64,000 bases of DNA from Enoplolaimus lenunculus (lineage: Eukaryota; Nematoda; Enoplea; Enoplida; Thoracostomopsidae), in contig JASANG010000483.1 in assembly GCA_030248215.1 (NCBI GenBank), positions 124,001-188,000 on the forward strand. Direction: 5' to 3'. The number at the start of each line of letters is the position of its first letter. Position 1 is the stretch's first letter. Made by a program: the position numbers and the translations under genes. Below the pieces are notes generated by a model that made no database searches, was not told the DNA's origin, and saw only the letters and a program-made list of their open reading frames with translations. This document shows, piece after piece, positions 10,897-42,160 of the stretch.

Positions 10897-11279
10897 CAGT
10901 AGTAACCCGAATAAGAGAGGGGTAATAAGAGGGGTTCCCATTTTGAGTCCCATTCAATAGGAGTCCGTATCCCTACAGTTATCCCTAATTGTAGCGCATA
11001 ATGACTCCAGCACCAAATACCGTTGAGTTCGAAACTTTACAGCATACTTAAGTTTTGAAAGTACATTCCTAGTATGACCTTGCATTATCGCTCAAGCTTT
11101 TGATGCGAAGCAAAAAACGTTTAATTCAACGGATAGTTGCAATACCGGATATATAGCAATAGTGAAAGTGGCGGAGGACGGGTTGAAAATAAATAACAGT
11201 ACGTAACCGAATAACAGGGGAGTACCCTCGGTAGAGGCCAAATAAATATCAGTCCCCCATCTTATTCGGGTCCCTACAG
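10897..11279. mobile_element. CCGAATAAG-family MITE, complete, TA-flanked
   Basis: 383 bp between TA dinucleotides. Left end CAGTAGTAACCCGAATAAGA; right end is the complement of CTGTAGGGACCCGAATAAGA. TA target and TIR suggest a Tc1/mariner-type or other TA-targeting transposase. It interrupts the boundary between the two duplication units. Confidence 0.8.
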
Positions 11280-11377
11280 TACTTGCCGGCCGGATGGACT
11301 GCCATTATATTTGGCCGGCAGATCGGTCGGTTCTGGGCCGGTGTACAACACTAACTTCTTACGCACCCATTTTGCAA

Positions 11378-12070
11378 CTGAAGACACAACACATAGCTAG
11401 CACAAACAAGCAAAATTTAAAGCTAAACTAACTTCATTTATGTCGAACTTCGCTAGAAAGTTTTTACTTTTCGAAATCCTCATTGATCGGTGCGAAAATC
11501 TGAGATTATTTAATCCGATTAAATTATTATTCCGTTTGTTATTGTCAAAAGTATTTATAAATACTAAAGTGAAAAATTTCACTAGGTATATTTTTCTAAA
11601 GGGCAATGGAACACAGATAATCTGGAGTGCTTTATCTCATCACACGAGCTGTTTAGAATTCAACTGCAACCAAAGTAGTTTCAACTAGTGGTTCAATTTT
11701 AACATTGACCACAATCATAACAGCACACTGTAAATTCCAAAGAGTTAATTAATCAATTCAGACAGAATATTAGTAATTTTTAGCTGACAACAGAAAACTT
11801 TAACTCATTCTGAATTGAGTTGATTCTCACTGCGAGTTCAGTTGACTCCGGCCGAGTTGATTAAATCAAAATGAGTTGAATCAACTCAGAATTGTGAGTT
11901 CTGATAGTTCTCACTCAGGCTGAGTGATTCAATTCATCTCAAATTAAAATCAACTCAGTGGGATTTACAGTGTAGGCACGTTTCAGATTTCAGCTAAAAC
12001 TTTTAGAACGAATTCTAAATATGACAAAATATTAAAATTAATGATGTCACAATGTTTTTAGCTTTTTCGG
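11378..12070. repeat. Diverged tandem duplication, unit B
   Basis: Second copy of the segment at 10190-10892, ending about 80 bases downstream of the stop codon of the neighbouring minus-strand gene. May include its 3' UTR. Short open frames in both strands of this unit are not supported as genes. Confidence 0.62.
11726..11972. mobile_element. CACTGTAAATT foldback MITE in unit B
   Basis: Starts CACTGTAAATTCCAAAGAGT and ends ATTTACAGTG before TA. Same internal GAGTTGA palindromes as other copies; syntenic with the copy in unit A. Confidence 0.76.
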
Positions 12071-12149
12071 TCATAGCAACTACTGCCCGGTCAGTGCACA
12101 ACGATAGTTTTGACAACCCAGCCAATATCTGAAGTGGAAGGGATTCACA

Positions 12150-32775
<20,626 letters not shown>

Positions 32776-33279
32776 AATTTTGTTCCGAAGCTTCAAATGA
32801 ATATTCAACGTTCAGTTTAGTTAAACTGATATACAGCTCTAGTCATATACAGTATTTTTGTCGCTTATGTACTGCAAAACAACAAAAGTACATTTTACGA
32901 TTTTGATTCTTTGAAAAAATGTTTCGAAAAAACGGATTTCTTGGGTTAAAATTTCTGACCAGATATTTTACCTAAAATGGCTTGATTTTGAAATATTTTT
33001 GCCAATTTTGGTCCCCTCAAAATCGTCTCTCTGCCTTCTAGAAAAAAATCAACATTGGTCATATATCAACGAAAGCAATTTCAAGTTCAAATATAAAACA
33101 CAAATTCGAATAAGAATATATATTTTTCTGTATAAATTTGAACGACAAAACCACGTTTATAACTCGAAAAAATTAATATTCTTTTCATGCAAATACAAAC
33201 ACAGCTTTTATTCAAACAGACTCTGTGATACCTTTGCGAGTATTGCAAACAGGAAGACAGCGTAAGATTAACAAATCAC

Positions 33280-33318
<39 letters not shown>
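33280..33318. repeat. (AAT)n microsatellite
   Basis: Thirteen perfect AAT units ending at an ATG. Confidence 0.97.
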
Positions 33319-33319
<1 letters not shown>

Positions 33320-33837
33320 CAAACTGCAGGTTGCAATTTGTTATTAACAATTGCAGATATACTACAGCTGATTGCAGTTGTGTACGTCGTTACATATTTC
33401 GTTTTGCTAGTAAACATGAGTGGCCCATCCAAGGGGACGCAATCCAGCGTTGACCATCCCAAAAACACGGATCAAAGCCGAACCGTTGTGTCATGGCTAA
33501 ATTCTAAAATGGTATTTTTCTTCTCACCCGTGACCTTTTTCCGCTGTATCATACGATTCCCTGTCTGAGGGTTTTAAACCTGTCACCCAGCGGTGTCGAC
33601 CTTTAGACTGACCGGGTGATAATTAAAGATACAAACTAAAATCAAGTGTCAACTCTTGGAAACGTAAAAAATAAGTTAAGGTTTCGTGGAAGACGTACTC
33701 GCAATACTCAGGGTCACTCATTGTGTTGATTGCTTCTGAATTCTCAAGATATTGTCAAAATTATATCTAATCTTGTGTATATAAAAGACGTATATAATCG
33801 ATACAAATATAACTCCAGTACCTGAGCAGACAGGAGT

Positions 33838-34013
33838 TGGGGCTACCTCCAAACTTCAGGGTGGGAGCTCCAAAACTCGCGAGCGAGAAGCCAGACGCAT
33901 TTTTAAGCTTTGGCGGTTTTTGTTCCCAACCGGTTAAAGTTGGAGCCGTCTTTAAGAGTGGCGCTTCCCATATCGGGGGTATAGTGGGTTGCTGCTCTGG
34001 CCCTGTATGAATC
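33838..34013. mobile_element. AACCGGTT/AAAACCGC repeat-family copy
   Basis: Contains CTCGCGAGCGAGAAGCCAGA, GGCGGTTTTTGTTCCCAACC and GCTGCTCTGGCCCTGT. The same ordered blocks, more diverged or inverted, occur at 40520-40760, 45285-45525 and 51040-51180, defining a dispersed element of roughly 180-250 bp. Confidence 0.62.
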
Positions 34014-34495
34014 AACTCGATGTAACAGATATTGGGCAGTGTAGCAGACGCAAATAAATATATTTGGTATGGCTAATATGCTAATTTAGTGAATATATTT
34101 AAAAATCAAATTTTAAAATTCTTAAAGATTTGATTTCTTCGTCGCTAAAAACCACCAAAATATTTTAAAGTTAGATCGCTTACAAATTTAAAAAATTAGC
34201 GATATCAGAGTTAATATATAAAGGTAATTCAATCGGTTTATAGTACATAATTTCAATACCGTTATGCGTTACCCTGTTTCCCAATGTGTAGGCCCTTATA
34301 ATTAACAACGGCCATCGTTTGAACAGGAAGATACATTGCTGAAACATATCACACACAGGTTCAAATAACTTGAATACATTGCATTAAAGACAAAACCACA
34401 AATTAATTAACTGATATGGCAACCAACAAAAATGCTACGGGAGTTCAGTCCTGTCCAAAACAAAGAATGACATGAAACGTGGGTGTTAGGTCTAA

Positions 34496-34744
34496 AGACC
34501 CATGAAAAGATCAGGGGCGGAACGTTTTCGGTAGGGCTGTTATAGAGTAAAAGCTTCAGATTAATTTTGTGTTTGGCTTAGGCTTAGGCTTAGCAATATG
34601 CTCATTCTTACGCTACGCTTAGGCTTTGGCTTAGGAATATGCTGATTCTTACGTTTAGGCTTAGGCTTAGGAATATGCTCATTCTTACGCTTAGGCTTAG
34701 GAATATGCTTAGAATACTGTTCCGCCCTTGTTCTTTATATTGAC
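34496..34744. mobile_element. GTAAAG-type GGCC/TTAGGC-core MITE
   Basis: AGACCCATGAAAAGATCAGG to TGTTCTTTATATTGAC, with three blocks of TTAGGC hexamers separated by GAATATGCTCATTCTTACG. Flanks AGGTCTAA and AGGTCCAA agree in 7 of 8. Confidence 0.83.
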
Positions 34745-34764
34745 AGGTCCAACTAACAAAGGGC

Positions 34765-34876
34765 GGTGGCAGGCCGGTTAAAAACAAAATAAATGTAAGT
34801 AATCGGATTACATAGCGGGATATCCTCTGGAAAGGTCAAATAAAAATTAGTCCCACTGTTCTTTGGGTCACTACAG
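34765..34876. mobile_element. CCGAATAAG-family MITE, right part
   Basis: TTAAAAACAAAATAAATGTA, ATATCCTCTGGAAAGGTCAA and TTTGGGTCACTACAG before TA correspond to the right third of the family. Confidence 0.6.
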
Positions 34877-35863
34877 TACGATTAAATTTTGTTGAGCATT
34901 TTGAATGGTTCAGGGAATAACGTTCTTCAAAACTTGGTACATACGGTAACAAAATCAGACCTCTTATCTGTTTTGCGATTTAACGCTGGAAGCTAATTTT
35001 AGCTTGTATCTCTTCAGTAACTGTAGAAAATCTTTAATGGTAGCTTGTGTAGGCGGAAATACGGAATGTGGACTCCCCGAGGATTTTGATAAGTGGTACA
35101 TGCTATAGATCTTGACGAGCTGAAATCAACGGTACCATTTTTATGACTGCATGACCAACGGTTAAAAAGTTATGACATTCGAAATTATAGTACAACCACG
35201 CGCAGCATAGAACAGGAAGTATCTATCATTGTACATATTCGTAAAGTATAAATTTTACCAGGTTTATTCCGTACACAAATTTGATTGGTGTTTGTACATG
35301 TTTTGTATAGTAAAAAGTTGAAATTTAAAGAACCATAACTATTGAACCGGGGCCTCTGCAGCGCTAAACATAGTATTGTGGAACTCAGCGCGTCGAAATC
35401 TATAAAATGAACTATTTTTTATTAAATTTCTAGGGGTTGCATATTCCGTACCACCATCGCTTGGGTGGAGTCTTGAATCATATGGGTAAGGGTCAACTAC
35501 CAATGGCTTACGGTAGGTCATGGGTCACATATTGAGTCGCCCATCTCTACCTCAGAGTAGTTTATCGGGTATTGCGAACAGCCTGACTTTACATTCCGCT
35601 TTTATGCTCCGGGTACAAACCATTCTCGCTTCAATCAGTAACGCTGGGACACTGTCGATACGTGTCGCATTTGATCCAGTGTTATTTTTCTTAAGTTTTT
35701 TGTAAACAAGCGATAGAACAAAGTAATTTCCAAAGGCAACCGAAATTATAGTGTAGCTACATCAGTTTGAAGTGTCAATGCAAACATTCCAACCACTTTG
35801 ACTAGTACAATTTAAACCTAAATGTCAATTATATTAAAAAAATTGTGACCGAACGCTTAGGTA

Positions 35864-36047
35864 CACTGCAAAAAATGGTGAGTCAAATTGACTCTCTCCG
35901 AAATAGGCTCTACGGAACTACACAAACTGAGTCAAAATGACACTCCGTCCAATTTGACTCAGGCGGAGTCGGATTTTGACTCAGTTTATGTAGTCAGGAA
36001 AAGCCTATTTCAAAGAGAATCAATTTGACTCACCATTTTTTGCAGTG
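35864..36047. mobile_element. CACTGCAAAAAATGG foldback MITE, TA-flanked
   Basis: 184 bp with intact ends and TA on each side (35862-35863, 36048-36049). The centre is shorter than in other copies. Confidence 0.88.
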
Positions 36048-36257
36048 TAGTAAACCAGTATTATTTTGCCAGATAGCCTACTTTCTAAGTAAAATGGCAT
36101 TCTAGCAGGCAAAAACCCTTTTCTGGTCGACCAGTTACAAACAGTTTGTTTTTGTGTAAATTAAAAACAGTAACATTGCAAGAAAATATATAATTTTTGC
36201 TAAAATATCTTACATAGATTTTAACATAAATTCCAATTAGAAACTTTAAGCAAAATG

Positions 36258-36519
36258 GGCCAATGTAAAGAACAGGGGCGGAATAGTATTATAAGCATAT
36301 TCCTAAGCCTAAACCTAAGCCTAAGCCTGCGCCTAAGCGTACGAATGAACATATTCCTAAGCCTAAACCTAAGCCTGCGCCTAAGCGTACGAATGAACAT
36401 ATTCCTAAGCCTAAGCCTAAGCGTAAGCCTAAGCGAAGCACAAACATAAGTATAAAGCGTAAGCTTTCTCTTTTCTAGTCCCATTGAAAAACGTTCCGCC
36501 CCTGATCTTTGCATGGTCC
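36258..36519. mobile_element. GTAAAG-type GGCC/TTAGGC-core MITE
   Basis: GGCCAATGTAAAGAACAGGG to CCTGATCTTTGCATGGTCC. Core has a twice-repeated CCTAAGCCTAAACCTAAGCC...TACGAATGAACATATT block of about 60 bp. Flanks GCAAAATG and GCTAAATG agree in 7 of 8. Confidence 0.85.
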
Positions 36520-36923
36520 GCTAAATGCCGCTGTGACAATTACAGAAACACAACCACAGAGAAGACGGGGCCGAGTCCTTTGAAGGCATAGCAAAAATTT
36601 AGCATTTTCTTCAGTATAATATTGTCAATTTATAGCGAATATATTAGCAAAACAGACAGTAAAACATACGTCAGGTTTGTAAATTGAATTAACACATTAA
36701 TATATGGAAAATTTAAGAAAAACACTATTACCATTTTAGGAGTTTGAAAATTTTACTTAAAATTACGATATAAAATGTTTAAAATCATATTGAGTTTGGC
36801 GATGGTTTTTGACTAATTTCTAAAAACGTGAGAGTTTACTAAAGTGGGTAAGCAACACTCAAATATCTTCTTCAAGAAATATAACGACTCAATCACAACG
36901 TTTCAACTGGTATTCGTGTCCCA

Positions 36924-37117
36924 GACCATGTAAAGAACAGGGGCGGAACGTTTTTTTATGGGACTACAAGAGTACACATAAGCTTTAGACTAATTTTTTT
37001 GCTTGGCGTAGGCTTAGGCTTAGGCTTAGGAATATGCTCATTCTTGCCCTTAGGCTTAGGCTTAGGCTTAGGAATATGCTTATAATACTGTTCCGCCCCT
37101 GTTATTTACATTGGCCC
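36924..37117. mobile_element. GTAAAG-type GGCC/TTAGGC-core MITE
   Basis: GACCATGTAAAGAACAGGGG to CCTGTTATTTACATTGGCC, opposite orientation of the asymmetric core relative to the element at 36258. Flanks GTGTCCCA and GTGACCCT match in 6 of 8. Confidence 0.8.
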
Positions 37118-37828
37118 GTGACCCTAACCAGGAACGGCCAGCGAGACTCACCATTCCGAGGGTCGTTTGTTCCCTACCCTCAAATCAGTTTCAACCATGT
37201 TTGTAAAATTACGTTAAATCCTTGCTAGATATTTTTGCGAAAATTGTTAGCCCTCGAAGCATGTTTGCTGACCACTGGCGTGTGCTATGCTAAAGTTATT
37301 AAAAATTTCGAAACTTGAAATCAATACTGATATTAATGTTCGAGCTAACATCATTATCCACATAATTTTAAACAAAAATGTCTACTCAAGTTGAAATACG
37401 CCTTAAAGTCTTGTCTCTGCAACCCAACCAATGTCTTAAACTATGAATCTAACCATCAGAATGCAAAAAACGATATATATATATATTGTGCAAAATTAAT
37501 TGCAAATAAAACAATTTTTATTGCGGCAACACATTTTCAATTACTGAATTTGCAGTTAAATTTTTCATACGAAATTCCCATCTTCATTTTATGCAAATTT
37601 CCGTCAATTTTTTTTTCTCAGCGTTCGGACAAATTTTAACTGCTTCGAGTATTTGTGAAATTGAGTAAAAATTGCAAAAAAACTGTGTCACATTTTGTTT
37701 AAACTTCAACAACGCAACGAAATCCGTGAGAGTCAAAAAGTTAATTTTTCACGACGAAAATTCTCTATTCGCCGTATCGTTCACTTCCGTTTCGCGTTAT
37801 GGCTTAAATTACCTACGAAGAATATTAA

Positions 37829-38092
37829 CCCCTTCTCTACATTGAGTTGCCTATACGCAACTCAGCGCAGTGTATATACGTTAAACAATATATATCGCAC
37901 TGTGTTTAACAATTGCAACACGTATACATAGTACTAAATCACCACAAGACGTGACAGCCCCCTCGGGCTCGAGCGTCAAGCTCCTATAGCTAAGTGGTGA
38001 TCGTATACGCCTCCCACTCCAGTCGCTGGAGTTCGAATCCTAGCATAAAAGTAGGTCTCATGTGAAAAAGAAAATATTCATGTGAGAAAGGG
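37829..38092. mobile_element. TTAA-flanked element carrying a tRNA-like sequence, copy 2
   Basis: 264 bp, closely similar to 8695-8957 over its full length, between TTAA at 37825-37828 and 38093-38096. Same ends, same A box (TAGCTAAGTGGTGA, one change) and B box GTTCGAATCC. The 28 bases beyond the right TTAA are also shared, but are single here and doubled in copy 1. Confidence 0.74.
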
Positions 38093-38159
38093 TTAAGCGA
38101 AAAATTTTCAGTTTACTATCTTTAATTATGGAATCTGTAGCGGATAAAAAAAGTTACTT

Positions 38160-38255
38160 CTTGGTTGGGTTTCTGAAATCTTACTTAAGTATTTAAGTAA
38201 GTTATACTTTAGTAATAAACTTAAGTCGCCGACTTAAGTAAATACTTAAGTTTTC
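38160..38255. mobile_element. ACTTAAGTA palindromic element
   Basis: TGGTTGGGTTTCTGAAATCT followed by TACTTAAGTATTTAAGTAAG and later TAAGTCGCCGACTTAAGTAA. The related sequence at 53460-53548 ends in GATTTCACAAACCCAGCCAG, giving the other terminus. Confidence 0.58.
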
Positions 38256-38343
38256 GAGGAAAAGCAAACAAATGAGAATTGTGAGCAATTGCCATAATAA
38301 AAAGTAATAGTTTAGTTCTATATTAATGAGGTTCTGCAGAGTT

Positions 38344-38455
38344 TTCTTATATCCGGGTGTCTTATATCCGGGTCTAATTTATAAACATTAACACAGACTC
38401 TAACTTGGGACCAGCGAAAATCTCTTATATCCGGGTCTGTTATATCCGAGTTACA
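38344..38455. repeat. TTATATCCGGGT inverted/direct repeat
   Basis: Four copies of TTATATCC(G)GG(T/A) within 110 bp: two near 38350-38373 and two near 38425-38450, separated by ATAAACATTAACACAGACTC. Possibly a short transposon; no relative seen in the window. Confidence 0.45.
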
Positions 38456-38912
38456 CATGATATGTATATAATATATATTTTGCACGTCTAAATAATATAT
38501 TCTGCAAAACGGTTTTTTTGAAACCGGCTTATAAATAACGCCTATTTTCTACGAGTTGCGCTTCTGTTTTGAGTTTAGCAATATTTTCCGAACCTGTTCC
38601 GACGTTAAAATGTGGGGCTTGCAATTTAGCAAATTTTAACAATAAACAATAACTCAACTTTTTAGCTGCACACAAGACTCACAAAGCTTGCAACGCTTGT
38701 GTCTTAATAAAAAATATATGCTAAAATTAGTCGATTTTTAATAAACTGACAGCTAACAATTAAGACTTAAATACCGTAGACGCGTAATTTTAATACAGGT
38801 GATATGCAACGTATATAAACCGAGTGAAATTTCTGCAAAGTTAACAAAATAGACACTTTTACTGACTTTCAAAATAACTCAAATTCAACGCAGACAACGA
38901 AAATTTTTTCGG

Positions 38913-39391
38913 TGGATTAAGCGTATTCCTAAGCCTAAGCCTAAGCTTAAGCGTTGCAAAAATTTGTTCCTAAGCCTAAGCCTAAGGTTAAGCGTTGCAA
39001 AAATGAGTTCCTAAGCCTAAGCCTAAGCCAAAGCCTAAGCGTTGCAAAAATGAGTTCCTAAGCCTAAGCCTAAGCTTAAGCGTTGCAAAAATGAGTTCCT
39101 AAGCCTAAGCCTAAGCCTCAGCGTTGCAAAAATGTGTTCCAAAGCCTAAGCCTAAGCTTAAGCGTTGCAAAGATGAGTTCCTAAGCCTAAGCCTAAGCTT
39201 AAGCGTTGCAAAAATGTGTTCCTAAGCCTAAGCCTAAGCTTAAGCGTTACAAAAATGAGTTCCTAAGCCTAAGCCTAAGCCAAAGCCTAAGCGTTGCAAA
39301 AATGAGTTCCTAAGCCTAAGCCTAAGCTTAAGCTTAAGCGTTGCAAAAATGAGTTCCTAAGCCTAAGCCTAAGCCTTAGCCTAAGCGTTGC
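38913..39391. repeat. CCTAAG satellite array 1
   Basis: About ten units of CCTAAGCCTAAGCCTAAGC plus TTAAGCGTTGCAAAAATGAG and TT. Starts with GGATTAAGCGTATTCC, the sequence just inside the left end of the GTTACTTTAAGG-type MITE, but the terminal repeat itself is absent. Confidence 0.92.
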
Positions 39392-39400
39392 AAGAATGTG

Positions 39401-42160
39401 TTTAAAAATGTGAATTTTTCAAGGATTTAATTACTTTTTAGTAGGATCACAGCCGTTTTTGGTCAATAAATTTAGGAGACGCCAATTACTGACTGCTACT
39501 AGGTTTTGCATTCTGTCAGTTGGGTGAAGAAATATTCAGCATAAGTTCAACATGACAAGCTCATATGGGCCAAAGTTATTTAGAATCTGTTCGATTTTGA
39601 GACATTTTCAACTCTACGGTGATCTATTGTATTAAATTTTAATAAAAACTCTTACAACAATAAAAGCAAACAACATTTTATATTCCTAAACCGAAAATAT
39701 AACACAATTTTAAGTTTAAGGAGGCGGCAAAATAATAAAAAGACAAAAATTTGTTGAAATCTGCTAATGTTTATGACAAGGCAGCGTCTGATCCACATCC
39801 GTTTAAATTCAAAACCTATAGTTTTAAGATGGCATATCGATTGAGGGCATGAGTATTTTGAACCTTTGTTCAGCGAAACGAAATTCACTTTAAACTTTAT
39901 GTGAAACTCTGACGGCCTACCACACTGTAAATGGTGAGTCAAATTAACTCTCTCCGAAATAGGCTTTTCGGGACTACATAAACTGCGTGAATTCCGAATC
40001 CGACAGGGTCAAATTCGACTCACCCAAGTCGCTCACTGAGTCGAATTTGACTCTGGCGGAGTCGAATTTGACTTAGTTTATTTAGTCACAAAAAGCCTAT
40101 TTCGGAAAGAGTCAATTTGACTCACCATTTTTTACAGTGAATACAGGTATTCGCCTAGCCAAATTCATAAGCCTAAGCCAAAACCTCAGCGTAAAATTAA
40201 GTCTAAGACTAAACCTAACTCTGAGCCTAAAGCCAACTAAAATTTGTTTGCGAATTTGGGACGCCTATAAAAATTAAAATGGGACGTTCGTTTTGTGTTC
40301 AGAGGCGGATCCAAAAATATCTGACGCGGAGGCAGGGTTGGCTAATGTTTATGAAACGCAAAAATTGTAAAGTAGGGACCTTATCATTTTTATCACCAAA
40401 TATTTTCTAAGCGGAAAATTGTAAGGTTTCATCACAAAAAATTCTGAGGCAAAAAATGTATTTATGTACAAAATTTGTGAAAGGGAAAATTGTAAGGTAG
40501 CAAACTGACTATTTTATCACAAAAACTCTGGCGAACGTGGGGACGCGCGCCCCCCACCCCCCAGGGCCGGAGCAGCCACCCCCCATACGCCCCATTTGGG
40601 AGGCCCACCCCTAAAGGGGCGCCCACCCTTAACGGTTGAAACAAAAACCGCTTAAGTTTTAAAATGCGTCTGGCTTCTCGATACCTTCGCTCGCTAGTTT
40701 GAAGCCACCCCCCTAGAATTTGAGGGAAGCCCCCACCCCTGCCTGTTCCGGTACTGTCCACCCCGCCCTATCCACAAACTGTTATTTAAGCATAGTAGAG
40801 CAGTGGAATTAAAGCAGTATCGTTATTTATATATCTTTATATTTATGGAACGTTAAATTTGTATGGTATTCATATACAAATTTTACTGGTTTTTGGGACA
40901 TAATGCCTGAAATACCATATATACCAAATATTCAATTCACTGTGTAGATTATGTAGAAATTCTCATTGACTTTCGGGTTTGATTGGCAAATTTTAGAAAA
41001 TATTTTGTTTCTATTTTATTTGCTATGGCTGGTCGTTCAGGAAGTGGAACCTGTTTTAGGTACGCAAACGGCTTGAATTTTCGCAGGATTTGCTGGTTTA
41101 GGCTTAAGCATAGGCATGGTTGTTGAAAACGATCCCCACAAGCTTAGCTTAAGTCTCAGGTTTAGGGTTAAGAGCACTTTTGCAGTTCCCTGCCCCCGCC
41201 AATACGCACGCAAATGTGGCGGAAACTTTTTTTTGGCCTGGTAACACAAAAATGTTTTGTTTTCCTGTTTTAAAAACCTGACTCTTCTTCGTTAATGAAA
41301 ATTCGAAATATGTGTTTTTATTGCAAAATTTGGGTATTTTTACGCTCAGAATGGTTTAGCAGATCAGAAAAAATTGTTTTCTGAAAAAAAAAACTTTTTT
41401 TCACGTTTTTTCTATTTTTTTCAGGTTTTTGGTGTTTTAAGAGTAACTGTTGTTAACGGCAATTATCAGGCGTATAGTGGGAACTGCGTAGTGCAGCGAG
41501 TTTGGGGGCCTGTGTCTCCCTATTCTGCTTTAGATTGTACAAAAGCGGGGGTTCAGGTTGGGGGGGGGGCGGTAGCCATCCTGAAACGTTTTCAACAAAA
41601 CATTGCTTTAGGTACATAATCAAAGATCCCTGAAATTTGCAGCTGTAGTGACGGTATTTTCGGTAGGGTGAGTTGCTGATCGTGAAACAAATTTGCACCA
41701 TTGGGGTTGTCTTGTCAAAGCCGCGTCAAACGGTACGTCATTTGTCTAAAATGTTTGAAAACATTTTTAATTATAAGGGGCCCTCATAAAATGAAAAAAA
41801 TCAAAAATAAATTTTGTAAATTTCAAAATTGACATTTTCTAATCCGCCACATTGGAGTTGAACACAAAAATATCAAATTTTCCGCTGAAAAAGCCATTTT
41901 TTTCAATTTTTATTAATTTTTGACCATAAACGAAGTAGTGCGAAAAAACTAGTTTCTAGTGCGAAAATTTTTCGTCAATTTTGTGTTATGTTATTCAGGG
42001 GGAGCGGCTGTCGCCTTCCTGCATCCTCTGAGATGTGACAGGATACTAAGTAGGGCCAATGTTACTTTAAGGGGCGTAACACTGGATTAAGCGTATTCCT
42101 AAGCCTAAGCCTAAGCTTAAGCGTTGCAAAAATGAGTTCCTAAGCCTAAGCCTAAGCCTA
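39401..42160. repeat. Segmental tandem duplication, copy 1
   Basis: 2.76 kb nearly identical to 44176-46923 (offset 4762-4775 bases), with scattered substitutions and small indels. Contains a CACTGTAAATGG foldback (39923-40139), a GGCGGATCCA segment (40307-40500), a GC-rich AACCGGTT-family segment (40520-40760) and the left terminus of a GTTACTTTAAGG-type MITE at 42054. Open frames inside are repeat-derived. Confidence 0.93.
39923..40139. mobile_element. CACTGTAAATGG-ended foldback MITE within duplication copy 1
   Basis: Ends CACTGTAAATGGTGAGTC and GACTCACCATTTTTTACAGTG; internal GAGTCGAATTTGACTC. Intermediate at its tips between the two foldback families. Its duplicate is 44698-44904. Confidence 0.83.

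Larger units (their letters stand above)
7641..12149. other. Intergenic region between SMARCA4-like gene and the disordered-protein gene
   Basis: 4.5 kb with no supported exon. It separates the 5' end of the SMARCA4-like gene from the 3' end of the next gene, both on the minus strand. It holds a SINE, a TTAA element with tRNA-like insert, two CCGAATAAG-family MITEs, two CACTGTAAATT foldbacks and a diverged tandem duplication. Short open frames at 9254-9508 and 9597-10237 look random or transposon-derived. Confidence 0.75.

Noticed and set aside
35339-35521. 60-codon minus-strand frame with coding-like composition
   Set aside because: No splice signals linking it to the disordered-protein gene and no motif; could be chance.
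39652-39942. 96-codon minus-strand frame, repeated at 44480-44707
   Set aside because: Conserved only because the 4.76-kb segment is duplicated; runs into a foldback MITE and the two copies already differ in length.
40462-40761. 99-codon minus-strand frame, repeated at 45227-45526
   Set aside because: Lies in a GC-rich transposon segment copied by the segmental duplication; related non-coding copies at 33838 and 51040 do not keep the frame.
41374-41619. Plus-strand frame across a poly-G tract
   Set aside because: Low-complexity sequence within duplicated non-coding DNA; the poly-G length differs between copies and changes the frame.
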